A DNA stretch of 64,000 bases, from positions 5,105 to 69,104 of the forward strand of contig CAZPPG010000015.1 of NCBI GenBank assembly GCA_964588385.1, written 5' to 3'. A program made the translations under genes and the position numbers. The notes beneath the pieces were generated by a model. It saw only the letters and a list, made by a program, of their open reading frames with translations, made no database searches and had not been told where the DNA came from. Shown here piece by piece: positions 44,804 through 54,034 of the stretch (the first letter of the stretch is position 1; each line of letters starts with the position of its first letter). Source of the DNA: JAHBWV01 sp964588385. Lineage in GTDB: Bacteria > Planctomycetota > Phycisphaerae > Phycisphaerales > UBA1924.

Positions 44804-45224
44804 CGTGCACCTCGCTCTCTAGCTGATCGCTCGGGGGCGGTGCGGCTTCAAACTCCAGGCGCGGCGCGCGCTTACGCGTGATGGCATGCGAGACCGCAGT
44901 GCGCAGCGCGGGCGAGCGGGACCCGACGCGCGCGAGAACGTCGAGACGCCCGAGACTCGCGTCTGCCCACGCGATATACACGCGCAGGCAACTGGCATCG
45001 GGCGCGGGCTCGACCGCGGTGATCATCAGCCCGACATCTATGGCCCACGGCCACGAGGCGAACTCAAGATCGAGAGCCCGCATGGCCTGCTTACAGAGTG
45101 AGAGATCCTTGCGGTTTGCCTTGGAACGGGATTGGTCTTTGCGATCACGACGCGGATCGAGACCGTCTTCATCGTCGGGGCGAGCGCAGAGATCGCGCAA
45201 GCCCCGCATGGTGCGGCGCTTCAT
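44793..45224 (-). CDS. RbfA-like protein
   Basis: 143 residues from ATG 45224; an upstream ATG at 45290 is in frame. An N-terminal charged stretch (RPDDEDGLDPRRDRKDQSRS) precedes an RbfA-type KH-like domain: VGLMITAVEPAPDASCLRVY, IAWADASLGRLDVLARVGS and ALRTAVSHAITRKRAPRLEF, the last matching the C-terminal RbfA helix and LxxRRxPxLxF ending. RbfA binds the 30S subunit during maturation. Because it overlaps an RNA ligase gene, a role in RNA or ribosome repair is plausible, but that is inference. It might be a specialised paralogue rather than the main RbfA. Confidence 0.65.
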   Translation of the reverse strand: MKRRTMRGLRDLCARPDDEDGLDPRRDRKDQSRSKANRKDLSLCKQAMRALDLEFASWPWAIDVGLMITAVEPAPDASCLRVYIAWADASLGRLDVLARVGSRSPALRTAVSHAITRKRAPRLEFEAAPPPSDQLESEVHDGE

Positions 45225-45510
45225 GTGCAGAACTACTCCGGGCGCGCGAGGCGATGCCTTTGCGCGGGGATCAATGGACGCGGATATCAACGCGGAGGGA
45301 GTGAGAACACCGAAGATCGACGGCTGGCCGCTCGCTTCACGTAGAAGTCGGGGCGTTCTCGGACGAATCCGTCCGAGCGATCGATCAGGCGTTCAGCGGC
45401 ATGATGGAGTGGGTTGCACGCATATCAGAGTCTCCCGAAGAAGGGGATTCAATAGATTACATCAGCGAACGACGGAAGCAAGTCCAATCTCGAAGAATGT
45501 TGGGCATGTC

Positions 45511-46317
45511 TCAGTCGCTGACTTGGTGAAGATGACCCAGTATCTCCAGCACGCCCTCCGCCTCCGGCTTGCTTGCCACGAAGTCCGCGTGCTTCTTCAA
45601 CTCATCCTGCGCGTTGCTCGGGCAGGCGAACCACGCGACGTTCTCGCGGATTGCCATGTCGCTCGTTGTATCGCCGATCCCCGCCAGCCGCTCGCGTGTC
45701 AGGCCCGTGCGCTCCATCAAGCGCCTCACGCCGCTCCCTTTGCTCACGTGCGCCAGATCGCAGTTGATGTACAGCCACGTCATCGACACGCGCAGCGTCC
45801 ACCCCTCGCGCGCGAAGACGCGCTCGATGTCCGGCATCAGCCCGCGCAGCACGTCCGTCACCGGGTGGTACAGCGAGATCGACGCCGCCTTCCCCGGCTG
45901 GATCGTCACGCCCCTGGGCCCCAGCTCGCGCCGCACCCAGCGCGTCCCTGCGGCCACCATCTCGAGGTGCCCATCCGTGATCGCAGGGTCCATGAGGTAC
46001 TCGTTGGTTGCCGGGTCGTACATCCACACCCCGTTCTCGCAGACGATCGGCAGCGTGCGGTTCCCGATCAGGCGGCACATCGCCTCCGCAAACGGCTGGG
46101 GCCGTCCGGAACACAGCGTCACGGCCGGCCTGTCGCCGCGCTCCTGTGCCTCCCGGTTCCAGTGCGCGATGCGGGCCAGCGTGTGCGCATCCATCGGACC
46201 GGAGTGCTCCGGACTCAGGCAGCCGTCGATGTCGCAGACGATGGCAGCAAACCGGCGGGTCGCCCGGCGGGTCGCCGACCGAATCGAGGGGTTGGATGGA
46301 GGAGCGGGATTGGTCAT
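45511..46317 (-). CDS. HAD-superfamily phosphatase (Cof/phosphoglycolate phosphatase-like)
   Basis: 268 residues from ATG 46317; the first 20 are Pro/Ser-rich. Motif I IVCDIDGCL (nucleophile Asp and DxD), motif II with TLCSGRPQPF, the cap region FTDGHLEMV-like (PAITDGHLEMVAAGTRWV), Lys in HVSKGSGVRRLM and motif IV GIGDTTSDMAIRENV. This is the Cof-type (class IIB) HAD layout. It likely hydrolyses a phosphorylated sugar or phosphoglycolate; substrate not readable. It lies alone, and the plus-strand membrane protein gene starts 186 bases upstream. Confidence 0.85.
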   Translation of the reverse strand: MTNPAPPSNPSIRSATRRATRRFAAIVCDIDGCLSPEHSGPMDAHTLARIAHWNREAQERGDRPAVTLCSGRPQPFAEAMCRLIGNRTLPIVCENGVWMYDPATNEYLMDPAITDGHLEMVAAGTRWVRRELGPRGVTIQPGKAASISLYHPVTDVLRGLMPDIERVFAREGWTLRVSMTWLYINCDLAHVSKGSGVRRLMERTGLTRERLAGIGDTTSDMAIRENVAWFACPSNAQDELKKHADFVASKPEAEGVLEILGHLHQVSD

Positions 46318-46503
46318 GAAGGGCCGATGGGGACGCGGGAAACGGTGGCACCGCGCCGAACTGGGGCAACGAACGCCCATGGGCGGACCGGCCGACTGTA
46401 GGGATCGGGAAGCCAATGGCCGTGTGATACCGGGCAGGGGACCGGGCGTCGGGCTGGGCGCAGGACTTGGCGTGGGGGGGCGGGGCGGGTAGTCTCATGG
46501 CCC

Positions 46504-48741
46504 ATGCTCCTCCTCTTCGCGGCCACGATCTTCCTCAGCGCACTCCTGCTCTTCATGGTGCAGCCGATGGCCGCCAAAGGCATGCTCCCCATGCTCGGTG
46601 GCAGTCCAGCCGTCTGGAACACGTGCATGCTCTTCTTCCAGGCCCTGCTCCTCGCGGGCTACTCGTACGCCCACGCGCTGTCGCGCGTCCGAAACAAGTG
46701 GGCCCAGGTCGCGATCCACGCGGTCGTCATCCTCGCGACCGCGATCGCACTCCCCATCGCCGTTCCAAAGGGATGGACGCCTCCGACAGAAGGCGGCCAG
46801 ACCCTCTGGCTGCTGGGCCTTCTCGCGGCGATGGTCGGCGGCCCCTTCTTCCTCCTCTCGACCACCGGCCCCCTCCTTCAGTCGTGGTTCGCGCGCACCG
46901 GTCACCCCTCCGCCTCGGATCCCTACTTCCTCTATGGCGCAAGCAACGCCGGCAGCTTCATCGGGCTGCTGGGCTTCCCGCTCATCATCGAGCCCGTCAT
47001 GGGGCTGCACGACCAGGGCATCTGGTGGACGGCCGGCTTTGCAGCTCTCGCGCCGCTGCTCATCTCCTGCGGCGTCGTCATGGCCCGCGCCATCGTCCGC
47101 GCGCCAACGCGCCAGGCCAAGCGTGCCGGGCTCGTTGCGCCCGCGCCGAAGGTCGACGCCTCGCCCCTCACGTGGAAGCGCCGCTTCTGGTGGATCTTCC
47201 TCGCGTTCGTGCCCTCGAGTCTCACCCTCGGCACCACGCAGTACCTCTCGACCGATATCGCGGCCATCCCGCTCCTCTGGGTCATCCCGCTCTCGATCTA
47301 TCTCCTGACATTCATCATCGCCTTCGCGAAGCGCGAGCTGGTGCCCACCGAGTCGCTCTCGAAGCTTCTGCCGTTCATCGTCGTCGCGATCATCGTCGCG
47401 TTCCTCATGCGGGCGCGCGAGCCGATCACCATGCTCATCGGGCTCCACGTCCTGCTCATGGCGCTGGGCTCGCTCCTCTGCCACAAACGCCTCGCTGACG
47501 CCCGGCCCGATGTGTCAAAGCTCACCGAGTTCTACCTCTGGATCGCCGTCGGAGGCGTGATGGGCGGGATCTTCAACGCGCTGGTTGCGCCCACCCTCTT
47601 CAACGACGTTTACGAGTATCCAATCGCCATCGGGCTCGCGTGCATGTCGCGCATCGTCCCCGGACAGGCCAAGGCCTCCCGCCTCAACCGCGTGCTCGAC
47701 CTCGTCGTTCCGTTCGCGATTGTCGGGCTTGCGGCGGGCACGCTGCCCGCGATGCGGGTCCTGTTCGCTCTCAACGGTCTGGACCTTCAGGGCGGCTGGA
47801 TCACCGTCGCCCTGCCCATCGGCCTGCCGTGCGTCGCGTGCTTCCTCGCTGTCGGCAGGCCGCTGCGCTTCTCGCTCGCGGCCGTGGGCCTGCTGGTGCT
47901 CTCCTTTGTGATGGTGGAGTCCAGCTTCAAGGTGCTGCACAAGGAGCGGACGTTCTTCGGCGTCCTCCGCGTCCTCAGCTCGTTCGAGGGTGATCTGCAC
48001 ACGCTCCGCCACGGCACCACGACCCATGGCTCTCAGTTCACGCTCGACGGCATGGACAAGATGCCAACCACCTATTACCACCAGGACGGGCCGCTCGGCG
48101 ATCTCATGTTCGTCTATCGCGAGAGTCCGCTCCTGAAGAAGGTCGCCGTCATCGGCATGGGCACCGGCGCGATTGCCGCGTACGGGCAGGAGGGTGACGT
48201 CTACGACTTCTACGAGATCGACCCCGCCGTCGATCGCATCGCCCGCGACACGCGCTGGTTCAGCTACCTCAGCGACTCCAAGGCCACAATCAACACCATC
48301 ATCGGCGACGGCCGACGCGAGATCGCAAACGCCCCCGACGGCGCCTACGGGCTGATCGTCATCGACGCCTTCAGCTCCGACGCCATCCCCGTTCACCTCA
48401 TCACGCGCGAGGCGATGGACCTTTACCGCCAGAAGCTCGCGCCCGGCGGCATCCTGATGTTCCACATCTCCAACCGTCACATCAACCTGAATCCCCCCCT
48501 CGTCGGCATCGCGGGCTCGCTCGGCATGAAGGTTGTCTCCTGCACCTATCGATCGCCAAAGCAGCTCGTCACACAGGCGTGGACCAGCGTCTGGGTCGCC
48601 ATCGCCCGCGAGCCGAAGGACCTCGATCCTCTCCTGGTCAAGGGCTTCGACCGTCGCGAATGGTGGATCTTCGAGCCCAACGACCGCACACCCGTCTGGA
48701 CCGACGACCACGCCAACGTCCTCGAGATGTTCAAGTGGTAA
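46504..48741 (+). CDS. Polytopic membrane protein with spermidine-synthase-like domain
   Basis: 745 residues. Twelve or more hydrophobic segments fill the first about 490 residues (MLLLFAATIFLSALLLFMVQ, LWLLGLLAAMVGGPFFLLST, GSFIGLLGFPLIIEPVMGLH). The C-terminal part is a spermidine-synthase-type Rossmann domain: VAVIGMGTGAIAAYGQEGDV, YDFYEIDPAVDRIARD, IGDGRREI and LIVIDAFSSDAIPVHLITRE. The SAM/dcSAM-binding GxGxG motif is GMGTGA. This membrane fusion is a known family of unknown substrate; the usual active-site Asp of polyamine synthases sits in DAFSSDAIP. Function is inferred as transfer of an aminopropyl or methyl group at the membrane. Confidence 0.85.
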   Translation: MLLLFAATIFLSALLLFMVQPMAAKGMLPMLGGSPAVWNTCMLFFQALLLAGYSYAHALSRVRNKWAQVAIHAVVILATAIALPIAVPKGWTPPTEGGQTLWLLGLLAAMVGGPFFLLSTTGPLLQSWFARTGHPSASDPYFLYGASNAGSFIGLLGFPLIIEPVMGLHDQGIWWTAGFAALAPLLISCGVVMARAIVRAPTRQAKRAGLVAPAPKVDASPLTWKRRFWWIFLAFVPSSLTLGTTQYLSTDIAAIPLLWVIPLSIYLLTFIIAFAKRELVPTESLSKLLPFIVVAIIVAFLMRAREPITMLIGLHVLLMALGSLLCHKRLADARPDVSKLTEFYLWIAVGGVMGGIFNALVAPTLFNDVYEYPIAIGLACMSRIVPGQAKASRLNRVLDLVVPFAIVGLAAGTLPAMRVLFALNGLDLQGGWITVALPIGLPCVACFLAVGRPLRFSLAAVGLLVLSFVMVESSFKVLHKERTFFGVLRVLSSFEGDLHTLRHGTTTHGSQFTLDGMDKMPTTYYHQDGPLGDLMFVYRESPLLKKVAVIGMGTGAIAAYGQEGDVYDFYEIDPAVDRIARDTRWFSYLSDSKATINTIIGDGRREIANAPDGAYGLIVIDAFSSDAIPVHLITREAMDLYRQKLAPGGILMFHISNRHINLNPPLVGIAGSLGMKVVSCTYRSPKQLVTQAWTSVWVAIAREPKDLDPLLVKGFDRREWWIFEPNDRTPVWTDDHANVLEMFKW

Positions 48742-48801
48742 GGACGGATGGCCTGAGCCCGCCGCGCGGCGCGTGCGGCACTCAGGACGTACCCTCTGCC
48801 C

Positions 48802-49995
48802 ATGCCAATCCTCGACTACCAGACAGCCGGCGAATCACACGGGCCCGCGCTCATCACGATCCTCACCGGCCTCCCGCGCGGCCTCACCCTTGATCTGGAT
48901 CTCATCAACGGCGAACTCCTCCGGCGCCAGGGCGGTTACGGGCGGGGCGGCCGCCAGCGCATCGAGAAGGACGTCGTCGAGTTTCTCGCCGGCACGCGCA
49001 TGGGCAAGACCATCGCTTCACCCTTGTGCATGCAGGTCGTGAACAAGGACTCGCGGATGGACGACGGTGTGAAGACGCCGCCCGTCTACCGCCCCCGCCC
49101 CGGGCACGCTGACCTCGCCGGCAGCATCAAGTGGCTCACGACCGACTGCCGCGAAACGCTTGAACGCGCCAGCGCCCGCGAGACCGCGGCACGCGTCGCG
49201 GCCGGAGCCGTCGCCAAGTGCCTCCTGCGCGAGGTCGATATCGAGGTCTTCGGCTTCGTTCGCCAGATCCTCGACGCTCGCACCGATGCCGACGTTACAC
49301 CCGACAACTGGAGGGCGATGCGCGAGAAACGGGACGCCTCCGAGACCTACTGCCCCGACGAACAGGTCACCGAGCGCCAGTGCGCCATCATCCGACAGGC
49401 CAAGATCGACAAGGACACCATCGGCGGCATCGTCGAGGCCCACGTCTTCGGCTGCCCCCCGGGGCTGGGCTCGTGCATGGACTGGCGGACACGCCTGGAT
49501 GCACGCCTCGCCTACGCCGTGATGGGCGTGCAAGCCATGAAGGCCGTCGAGATCGGCCTCGGGCGCGAGTGCGCGAGCAGACCAGGATCCGCGGTGCATG
49601 ATCCGATCCGGTACGACGTCACGAAGCGCAAGGAGCACACGCTGGGGTTCCTCCGCGACTCCAACAACGCGGGCGGCACCGAGGGGGGCATCACGAACGG
49701 ACAGCCCGTGGTCGTCAAGGCAACCATGAAGCCGATCTCCACACTCCTCCGCGGCCTCCCCTCCGTCGATCTCAACACCAAGCAGGCGGAGATGAGCCAG
49801 TACGAGCGGTCGGATATCTGCGCGGTCTCTGCCGCGAGCGTTGTCGTTGAGTGCGTCGTCGCCTTCGAGATCGCCCGCGCCCTCACCGAGAAGTTCCCCT
49901 CCGACTCCATGGTGGAACTCAAGCGAGCGATCGATTCGTATCTGGACTATGCGCGCTCGCTGCCGCTGGACCCGCCGATCATGACGATCGCGTAA
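48802..49995 (+). CDS. aroC: Chorismate synthase
   Basis: 397 residues. It removes phosphate from EPSP to make chorismate, needing reduced FMN. Motifs: YQTAGESHGPALITILTGLP, RRQGGYGRGGRQRIEKD, VYRPRPGHADLAGSIKW, ERASARETAARVAAGAVAKC and NNAGGTEGGITNGQPVVVKA near residue 290. It is longer than E. coli AroC (361) and of the bifunctional-like type common outside proteobacteria. It follows the membrane fusion gene by 60 bases on the same strand, so cotranscription is possible. Confidence 0.94.
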   Translation: MPILDYQTAGESHGPALITILTGLPRGLTLDLDLINGELLRRQGGYGRGGRQRIEKDVVEFLAGTRMGKTIASPLCMQVVNKDSRMDDGVKTPPVYRPRPGHADLAGSIKWLTTDCRETLERASARETAARVAAGAVAKCLLREVDIEVFGFVRQILDARTDADVTPDNWRAMREKRDASETYCPDEQVTERQCAIIRQAKIDKDTIGGIVEAHVFGCPPGLGSCMDWRTRLDARLAYAVMGVQAMKAVEIGLGRECASRPGSAVHDPIRYDVTKRKEHTLGFLRDSNNAGGTEGGITNGQPVVVKATMKPISTLLRGLPSVDLNTKQAEMSQYERSDICAVSAASVVVECVVAFEIARALTEKFPSDSMVELKRAIDSYLDYARSLPLDPPIMTIA

Positions 49996-50003
49996 GTCGC
50001 GGC

Positions 50004-50573
50004 TCAGTGCGGCGCGCCCTCCGCAAACTCGATTCTCATCGTGCTCAACCGACGGTGCAGGCCGATCCGGCGCGCGATCGGCCACCAGTCATAGAGAAAG
50101 ATCTCCAAGGGCCGCCACATCGCGACCCAGCCGACAATCACCAGACTCTGCTCAACGATCTCTCCCACCGTGCCGCCCCAGAGACGCCCCGCCGTTTGCC
50201 CCAGGGCGATGCACACACCCACGAATAGCAGCCCGATCAGCATGCTCAAGCGTCCGACACCCCACAACCGCCGCAGTTCCATGCGGGTCTGATCGGCCTT
50301 GTACGCGAAGAAGTTGTGGATCGCTTCCGTCACTCCCGCGCGCTCCGTCTCATCAATCACCGGCACCTCGAGGTGCAGCACGAGCCGCAGCTTCGCACCC
50401 CGATGCGTCTCCGCCGCCCACCCTTCGATGAACTGCTCCGCGTCGGCGTCAAGGTCCTTCTCAATGAACGGAGAAGGATCCAGCGAGTTGAACAGTTGCG
50501 AGACGTTGCGAAGCCGTATCTTGATCGTCTCGCGGCCGCTCACCCCCGGCGGTGTGTTCTCGGGCTGCATCAT
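50004..50573 (-). CDS. Membrane protein, unknown function
   Basis: 189 residues from ATG 50573 (next Met one codon on). The N-terminal half is soluble, with IKIRLRNVSQLFNSLDPSPF, IEKDLDADAEQFIEGWAAET and KLRLVLHLEVPVIDETERAG; it ends in two membrane segments (LSMLIGLLFVGVCIALGQTA, about 110-130, and EQSLVIVGWVAMWRPLEIFL, about 142-162) and a basic tail (RRIGLHRRLSTMRIEFAEG). No known family was recognised; the LDPSPF motif and C-terminal tail look conserved. It converges with aroC, nine bases apart, and follows the GNAT gene by 31 bases on its own strand. Confidence 0.7.
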   Translation of the reverse strand: MMQPENTPPGVSGRETIKIRLRNVSQLFNSLDPSPFIEKDLDADAEQFIEGWAAETHRGAKLRLVLHLEVPVIDETERAGVTEAIHNFFAYKADQTRMELRRLWGVGRLSMLIGLLFVGVCIALGQTAGRLWGGTVGEIVEQSLVIVGWVAMWRPLEIFLYDWWPIARRIGLHRRLSTMRIEFAEGAPH

Positions 50574-50604
50574 CCGGCTCCCTGATCTGTGTCCGTCGAT
50601 CCGC

Positions 50605-51225
50605 TCAGGCAAACGCACACACCCGCGCCTCAAGTCCGGCCCGCACGCGCCCCCACTCGTCACGGAGCACGCTGAAATACACGCTGTCCCGCCACGCCCC
50701 GTCCGGCATCAAGAGGTGATGCCGCAGCGTCCCCTCCTCCTTCGCGCCGAACTTGAGCATCGCCCCGCGGCTCTGCGCGTTCCGGGCATCCGTCCGCAGC
50801 GCGACCCGCTCCGCGCCCAGCCCATCAAACGCCCGCGACATCAACAGCAGCTTGCACTCAGGATTCACCGCCGTGCGCCGCACGCGCTCCCCGTACCACG
50901 TCCATCCGATCTCGAGCCCACGATGCGCCGGACGGATGTCGTAGTAGGACGTGCTCCCCACCGCGCGCTCCGATGCCCGCTCGATCACCGCAAAGTGGAT
51001 GCGGGCCGTGTCAGAGATCAGCCACTCAATGAAGCCCGCCATTCCGGACTCGGTCGGCTCCTCGGGCCGGACCGTGAAGTACCTGAACGTCTCGGGAGCG
51101 GTCGCCTCGTGCAAGTCGCGGGCATGGCCTGCCGTGAGCGGCTCAAGACGCACGTGCCGCCCCTCAAGCGTTACCCGCCTCATCCACTCTTCAGCCGGCG
51201 CGCTCAGAGCCCCCGCCATACCCAT
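50605..51225 (-). CDS. GNAT-family N-acetyltransferase (RimJ/RimL-like)
   Basis: 206 residues from ATG 51225, sharing a base with the stop of the aminotransferase (TGATG). The frame runs further upstream inside that gene and is a shadow there. RimJ/RimL-type motifs: VTLEGRHVRLEPLTAGHARD, HFAVIERASERAVGSTSYYD, RGLEIGWTWYGERVRRTAVN and ALRTDARNAQSRGAMLKFGA. The pattern is that of acetyltransferases acting on N-termini or small amines. It is translated coupled to the class V aminotransferase, suggesting a shared pathway. Confidence 0.85.
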   Translation of the reverse strand: MGMAGALSAPAEEWMRRVTLEGRHVRLEPLTAGHARDLHEATAPETFRYFTVRPEEPTESGMAGFIEWLISDTARIHFAVIERASERAVGSTSYYDIRPAHRGLEIGWTWYGERVRRTAVNPECKLLLMSRAFDGLGAERVALRTDARNAQSRGAMLKFGAKEEGTLRHHLLMPDGAWRDSVYFSVLRDEWGRVRAGLEARVCAFA

Positions 51226-52508
51226 CACATGCCCCTCTCCCGCTCCAGTTCCAGAGCCAGCGCGCCCGCGAGATACACGTACTGCCCGATCGAGTTGTAG
51301 ACCTGCGCACTGATACGCACCGTGCGCGGCCCGTCCGCCACAGACCAGATCGGAACCTGGATCCGCCAGCGCCGGAGCAGCTCGTCCTGCAGCGCATCGT
51401 GGTATGCGCTCTTCCGCTGCGCCAGGCGTGCACGCAAGGCGAGCTCCTGCTGAGGCAGCACGATCGTGCAAATGTTCCCGATCATCTCGTCCGGGGCAGG
51501 GGCCCTGACGTCCAGTCGCTCGCAGATGGCGTTGCGCCCGGCCAGCGTCAGCGCTCGGTTGTGCTTGAACACAGCCGCCCACCCGTTCGCGCCGTCAAAC
51601 CCCGGCAGCACCGTCGCCATGAACTCGATCGCCTCCGGCACGACCAGGAACGCCGTGATGTCGTTGGTGCCGACGAAGTCAAACTCCGTGTGCAGCGCGG
51701 GACGCCCCGGCTTGGGCTTCTCGGCAAAGTTCGAGAGGACCATCGGGCGGAACCCGCTCTGTCTGTCGCCCCTGATCCACAGGAACGCGCACCCCTTCGG
51801 CGTGCACAGCCACTTGTGACAGTTGCTCGTGTAGTAACTCGCACCGAGACGATCGAGGTTCAGACCCTCCACGAGTCCGACCCCGTGCGCCCCGTCGATG
51901 ATGGTGCGGATCCCCTTCGCCTCCAGCGCACGCACCAGCCTCTCGACCGGCAAGATCAGCCCGCTCGAGCTCGTCACGTGGCTGATGAGCGCGGCCTTCG
52001 TCCGCGCCGTGACGCCGGACATGATCGCGTCAAACGCCTGGTCCGGCGACTCGATCGGAAACGGAATCCGTGTCACCACCGCGCGGGCTCCGACCATCCC
52101 GCACACATCGCGCAGATTGTTCAGGCACGCCGGATACTCGTGGTCGTTGGCGACAACCTCATCGCCCGCGCCGAGGTAGCCGGTCCGAGCCAGATGGTGC
52201 AGCACCGTCGTCACGCCGATCGTCGCGTTCGGCACGGGCACGAGATCCGACGGGCTCGCGCCGACCAGCGCGCCGAGCGCGGCACGAGCGCGATCCGCCA
52301 GCTCCCACGCGTCCTCGACGAAAAACCGGATGGGCTCGGCCTCCATCCGGTTCCTGAGTCTGGTCTGTGCCTGCAGCACGCGTGTCGGGCACGCGCCGAA
52401 ACTCCCGTGATTCAGGAAGCACACACTTGGGTCGTGCTGCCAGTGGACGGCAAGGGGAGAGGGAAAGGGCACGGACGTCGCGCCCTGTTTGGATTGAGTT
52501 CGTTCCAT
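51225..52508 (-). CDS. Class V aminotransferase (isopenicillin N epimerase-like)
   Basis: 427 residues. Fold type I PLP enzyme. N-terminal FLNHGSFGACPTRVLQAQTR is the hallmark of the epimerase-like subgroup; PNATIGVTTVLHHLARTGYL, VVANDHEYPACLNNLRDV, and TIIDGAHGVGL (PLP Asp) follow. The Schiff-base Lys is in YYTSNCHKWLCTPKGCAFLW. The substrate is not readable: family members act on cysteine-type amino acids, kynurenine or isopenicillin N. The stop overlaps the GNAT start by one base. No penicillin pathway genes are nearby, so a real epimerase role is unlikely. Confidence 0.88.
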   Translation of the reverse strand: MERTQSKQGATSVPFPSPLAVHWQHDPSVCFLNHGSFGACPTRVLQAQTRLRNRMEAEPIRFFVEDAWELADRARAALGALVGASPSDLVPVPNATIGVTTVLHHLARTGYLGAGDEVVANDHEYPACLNNLRDVCGMVGARAVVTRIPFPIESPDQAFDAIMSGVTARTKAALISHVTSSSGLILPVERLVRALEAKGIRTIIDGAHGVGLVEGLNLDRLGASYYTSNCHKWLCTPKGCAFLWIRGDRQSGFRPMVLSNFAEKPKPGRPALHTEFDFVGTNDITAFLVVPEAIEFMATVLPGFDGANGWAAVFKHNRALTLAGRNAICERLDVRAPAPDEMIGNICTIVLPQQELALRARLAQRKSAYHDALQDELLRRWRIQVPIWSVADGPRTVRISAQVYNSIGQYVYLAGALALELERERGM

Positions 52509-52712
52509 CCCCTCATGCTACGTGCGCCGCTCGATATCCGTGCAACACCCACACGCCGGCCCGGGAGACCACAACCCGTATAACCCAAGTACATGCAAGC
52601 ATTTAACGTCGCTTGCGCAAGGTTCCGAAGTTCCCGCGCCCGCGAACGAATCCAGCGCCTGTTCCTCCCCGAGAGATCGGCCGACCGTGCACACCGAACG
52701 AGAGGGGTTCCG

Positions 52713-53432
52713 ATGCGCGCCCACGTTTCCCTGTTGATCACCCTGCTCGCTCCTGCCGCGCTGACTGCGATGGCGGACGGCGCGCCCGCACGCACCTTGC
52801 TGTTCACCCGCGCGGGCTAAGCCGCGTCGAACGTCCCGGGCAGCCCCGACGTTCTCTTCTCGAGCTTCCTGGACGGTTTCACCGTCAGCCAGGACGGATC
52901 GCGCTGGGCAATCCGCGCGAGCGCCTCCGGCGCTCCATCCTCGCGGGACACCTTCTTCGTCACCGGGGACCAGAACAGCATCGTCACGCTCGTCCCGAAG
53001 ACCGACATTCTGCCCGGGCTCGCCGGCAGCTACGACTCGCTCATCGATGTCGGCATGAACGGAAACGGCGACGTGGTGATCGCCTCGCGTCTCTCGTCCT
53101 CCGGCCAGTACGTGATCACGATCGACCCCCGAGGCGGGGCCGGTCCCTACGTCGTCCTGACCTCCGGACCCGCGAGCCCGTTCGCCCAAGGGATCGATCT
53201 CGACGGCGACGGCCTCCTGGACGGCAACGCGTTCCTCAGCACCATCAGCGACGTCTCGATCGGAAACAACGGCGAGCTGTTCGTCGTCGGGCGAGTCGCG
53301 GACAGCGTCACAGGGCTCAATATCGGAGACGGGCTGTACGCCTTCCACGTCGACATCATCCCCGCGCCCGGCGTGCTCACGGCCTTCGCCCTCGCCGCCA
53401 CGCCCGCGCTCCGCCGACGCAGGCCGCGCTGA
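52713..53432 (+). pseudogene. PEP-CTERM-type secreted protein gene interrupted by an in-frame TAA
   Basis: From ATG 52713 (AGAGGGG upstream at 52701-52707) the frame reads a signal peptide (HVSLLITLLAPAALTAMADG), then LLFTRAG and a TAA stop at 52818-52820. The same frame continues without further stops to 53432: AASNVPGSPDVLFSSFLDGF, GDQNSIVTLVPKTDILPGLA, ENGNGDVV-like repeats and the tag IIPAPGVLTAFALAATPALR with arginines. One base change (TAA from a Lys, Glu, Gln, Tyr or other codon) explains it. So the gene is either freshly inactivated or the stop is a sequencing error. Without the stop it would be 239 residues. Confidence 0.75.
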
Positions 53433-53447
53433 ATGCTCAACAAAGAG

Positions 53448-53477
53448 ACGGAGAGCGTCCGCTCGGACGCTCTCCGT
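53448..53477. terminator. Hairpin between convergent genes
   Basis: ACGGAGAGCGTCCG (53448-53461), a two-base loop by sequence (CT, in practice a loop of about six) and CGGACGCTCTCCGT (53464-53477): a 14-pair perfect inverted repeat. It lies between the broken PEP-CTERM gene ending at 53432 and the convergent gene ending at 53501, so it can serve both. There is no T-run. Confidence 0.65.
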
Positions 53478-53500
53478 GTGCACGTGATGTCGCACTTGCT

Positions 53501-54034
53501 TCAGCGCCGACGCCGCGCGGCCAGCAACCCGCCTGCGCCCAGCAGCGCGGTCGCTCCCGGGGCGGGCACAAGGTCGAACTCGAAGCGTGAGTGAGCGTGG
53601 AAGATGCCCGAGATCGACGGGTCGAACTCGTTCGCGCTGTAGAACTCCCACCCGAAGCGACCCGGGCGGATCACGCCGTTGAAGTCATCCGTGGCGATGT
53701 TCAGTGTGAAGTGCCCCGTCGTCCCCGACCAGCCGAGCTCCGCGCCCCACAACTGCATGTACTCGGAGTTGCTCGGGTCATCCAGGATGACCGGCACAAG
53801 GAACCCGGAGTAGAAATCCGCGGTGTTGAAGCCGTTCGTCGGCTCAAAGTCGATGATGATGCGGGTCTCGACGATCTGCTTGCCGACATTGTCAAACCCG
53901 CCAAACCCGCCGTAGTCGCGGGCCCAACCGCCGCTGACCTCGCCATCCCCGAACGAGAACGTCACGGTCTCCACCGCCAAGGCGGGAAGGGCCAGCACGG
54001 AGGCGATACCAAGCGCGACAACAGACTTCTTCAA
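53501..54034 (-). CDS. Secreted PEP-CTERM-type protein
   Basis: 177 residues from TTG 54034, which has AAGGAG 6 bases upstream and gives an ideal signal peptide (KKSVVALGIASVLALPALA). ATG 54049 is in frame but its own upstream region lacks a ribosome site. The mature part is beta-rich: FGDGEVSGGWARDYGGFGGF, TRIIIDFEPTNGFNTADFYS and LWGAELGWSGTTGHFTLNIA. The C-terminal tag is VPAPGATALLGAGGLLAARR and further Arg. Export and exosortase-type processing are inferred. It converges with the broken PEP-CTERM gene. Confidence 0.78.
   Translation of the reverse strand: MKKSVVALGIASVLALPALAVETVTFSFGDGEVSGGWARDYGGFGGFDNVGKQIVETRIIIDFEPTNGFNTADFYSGFLVPVILDDPSNSEYMQLWGAELGWSGTTGHFTLNIATDDFNGVIRPGRFGWEFYSANEFDPSISGIFHAHSRFEFDLVPAPGATALLGAGGLLAARRRR

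Noticed and set aside
43664..45224. A PrfH-type release factor partner for RtcB
   Set aside because: The overlapping gene has no GGQ motif or release-factor features; its C-terminal pattern matches RbfA.
51225..52508. Part of a beta-lactam synthesis pathway
   Set aside because: The aminotransferase has the isopenicillin N epimerase-like pattern, but no other pathway gene is near, and the family covers many unrelated reactions.
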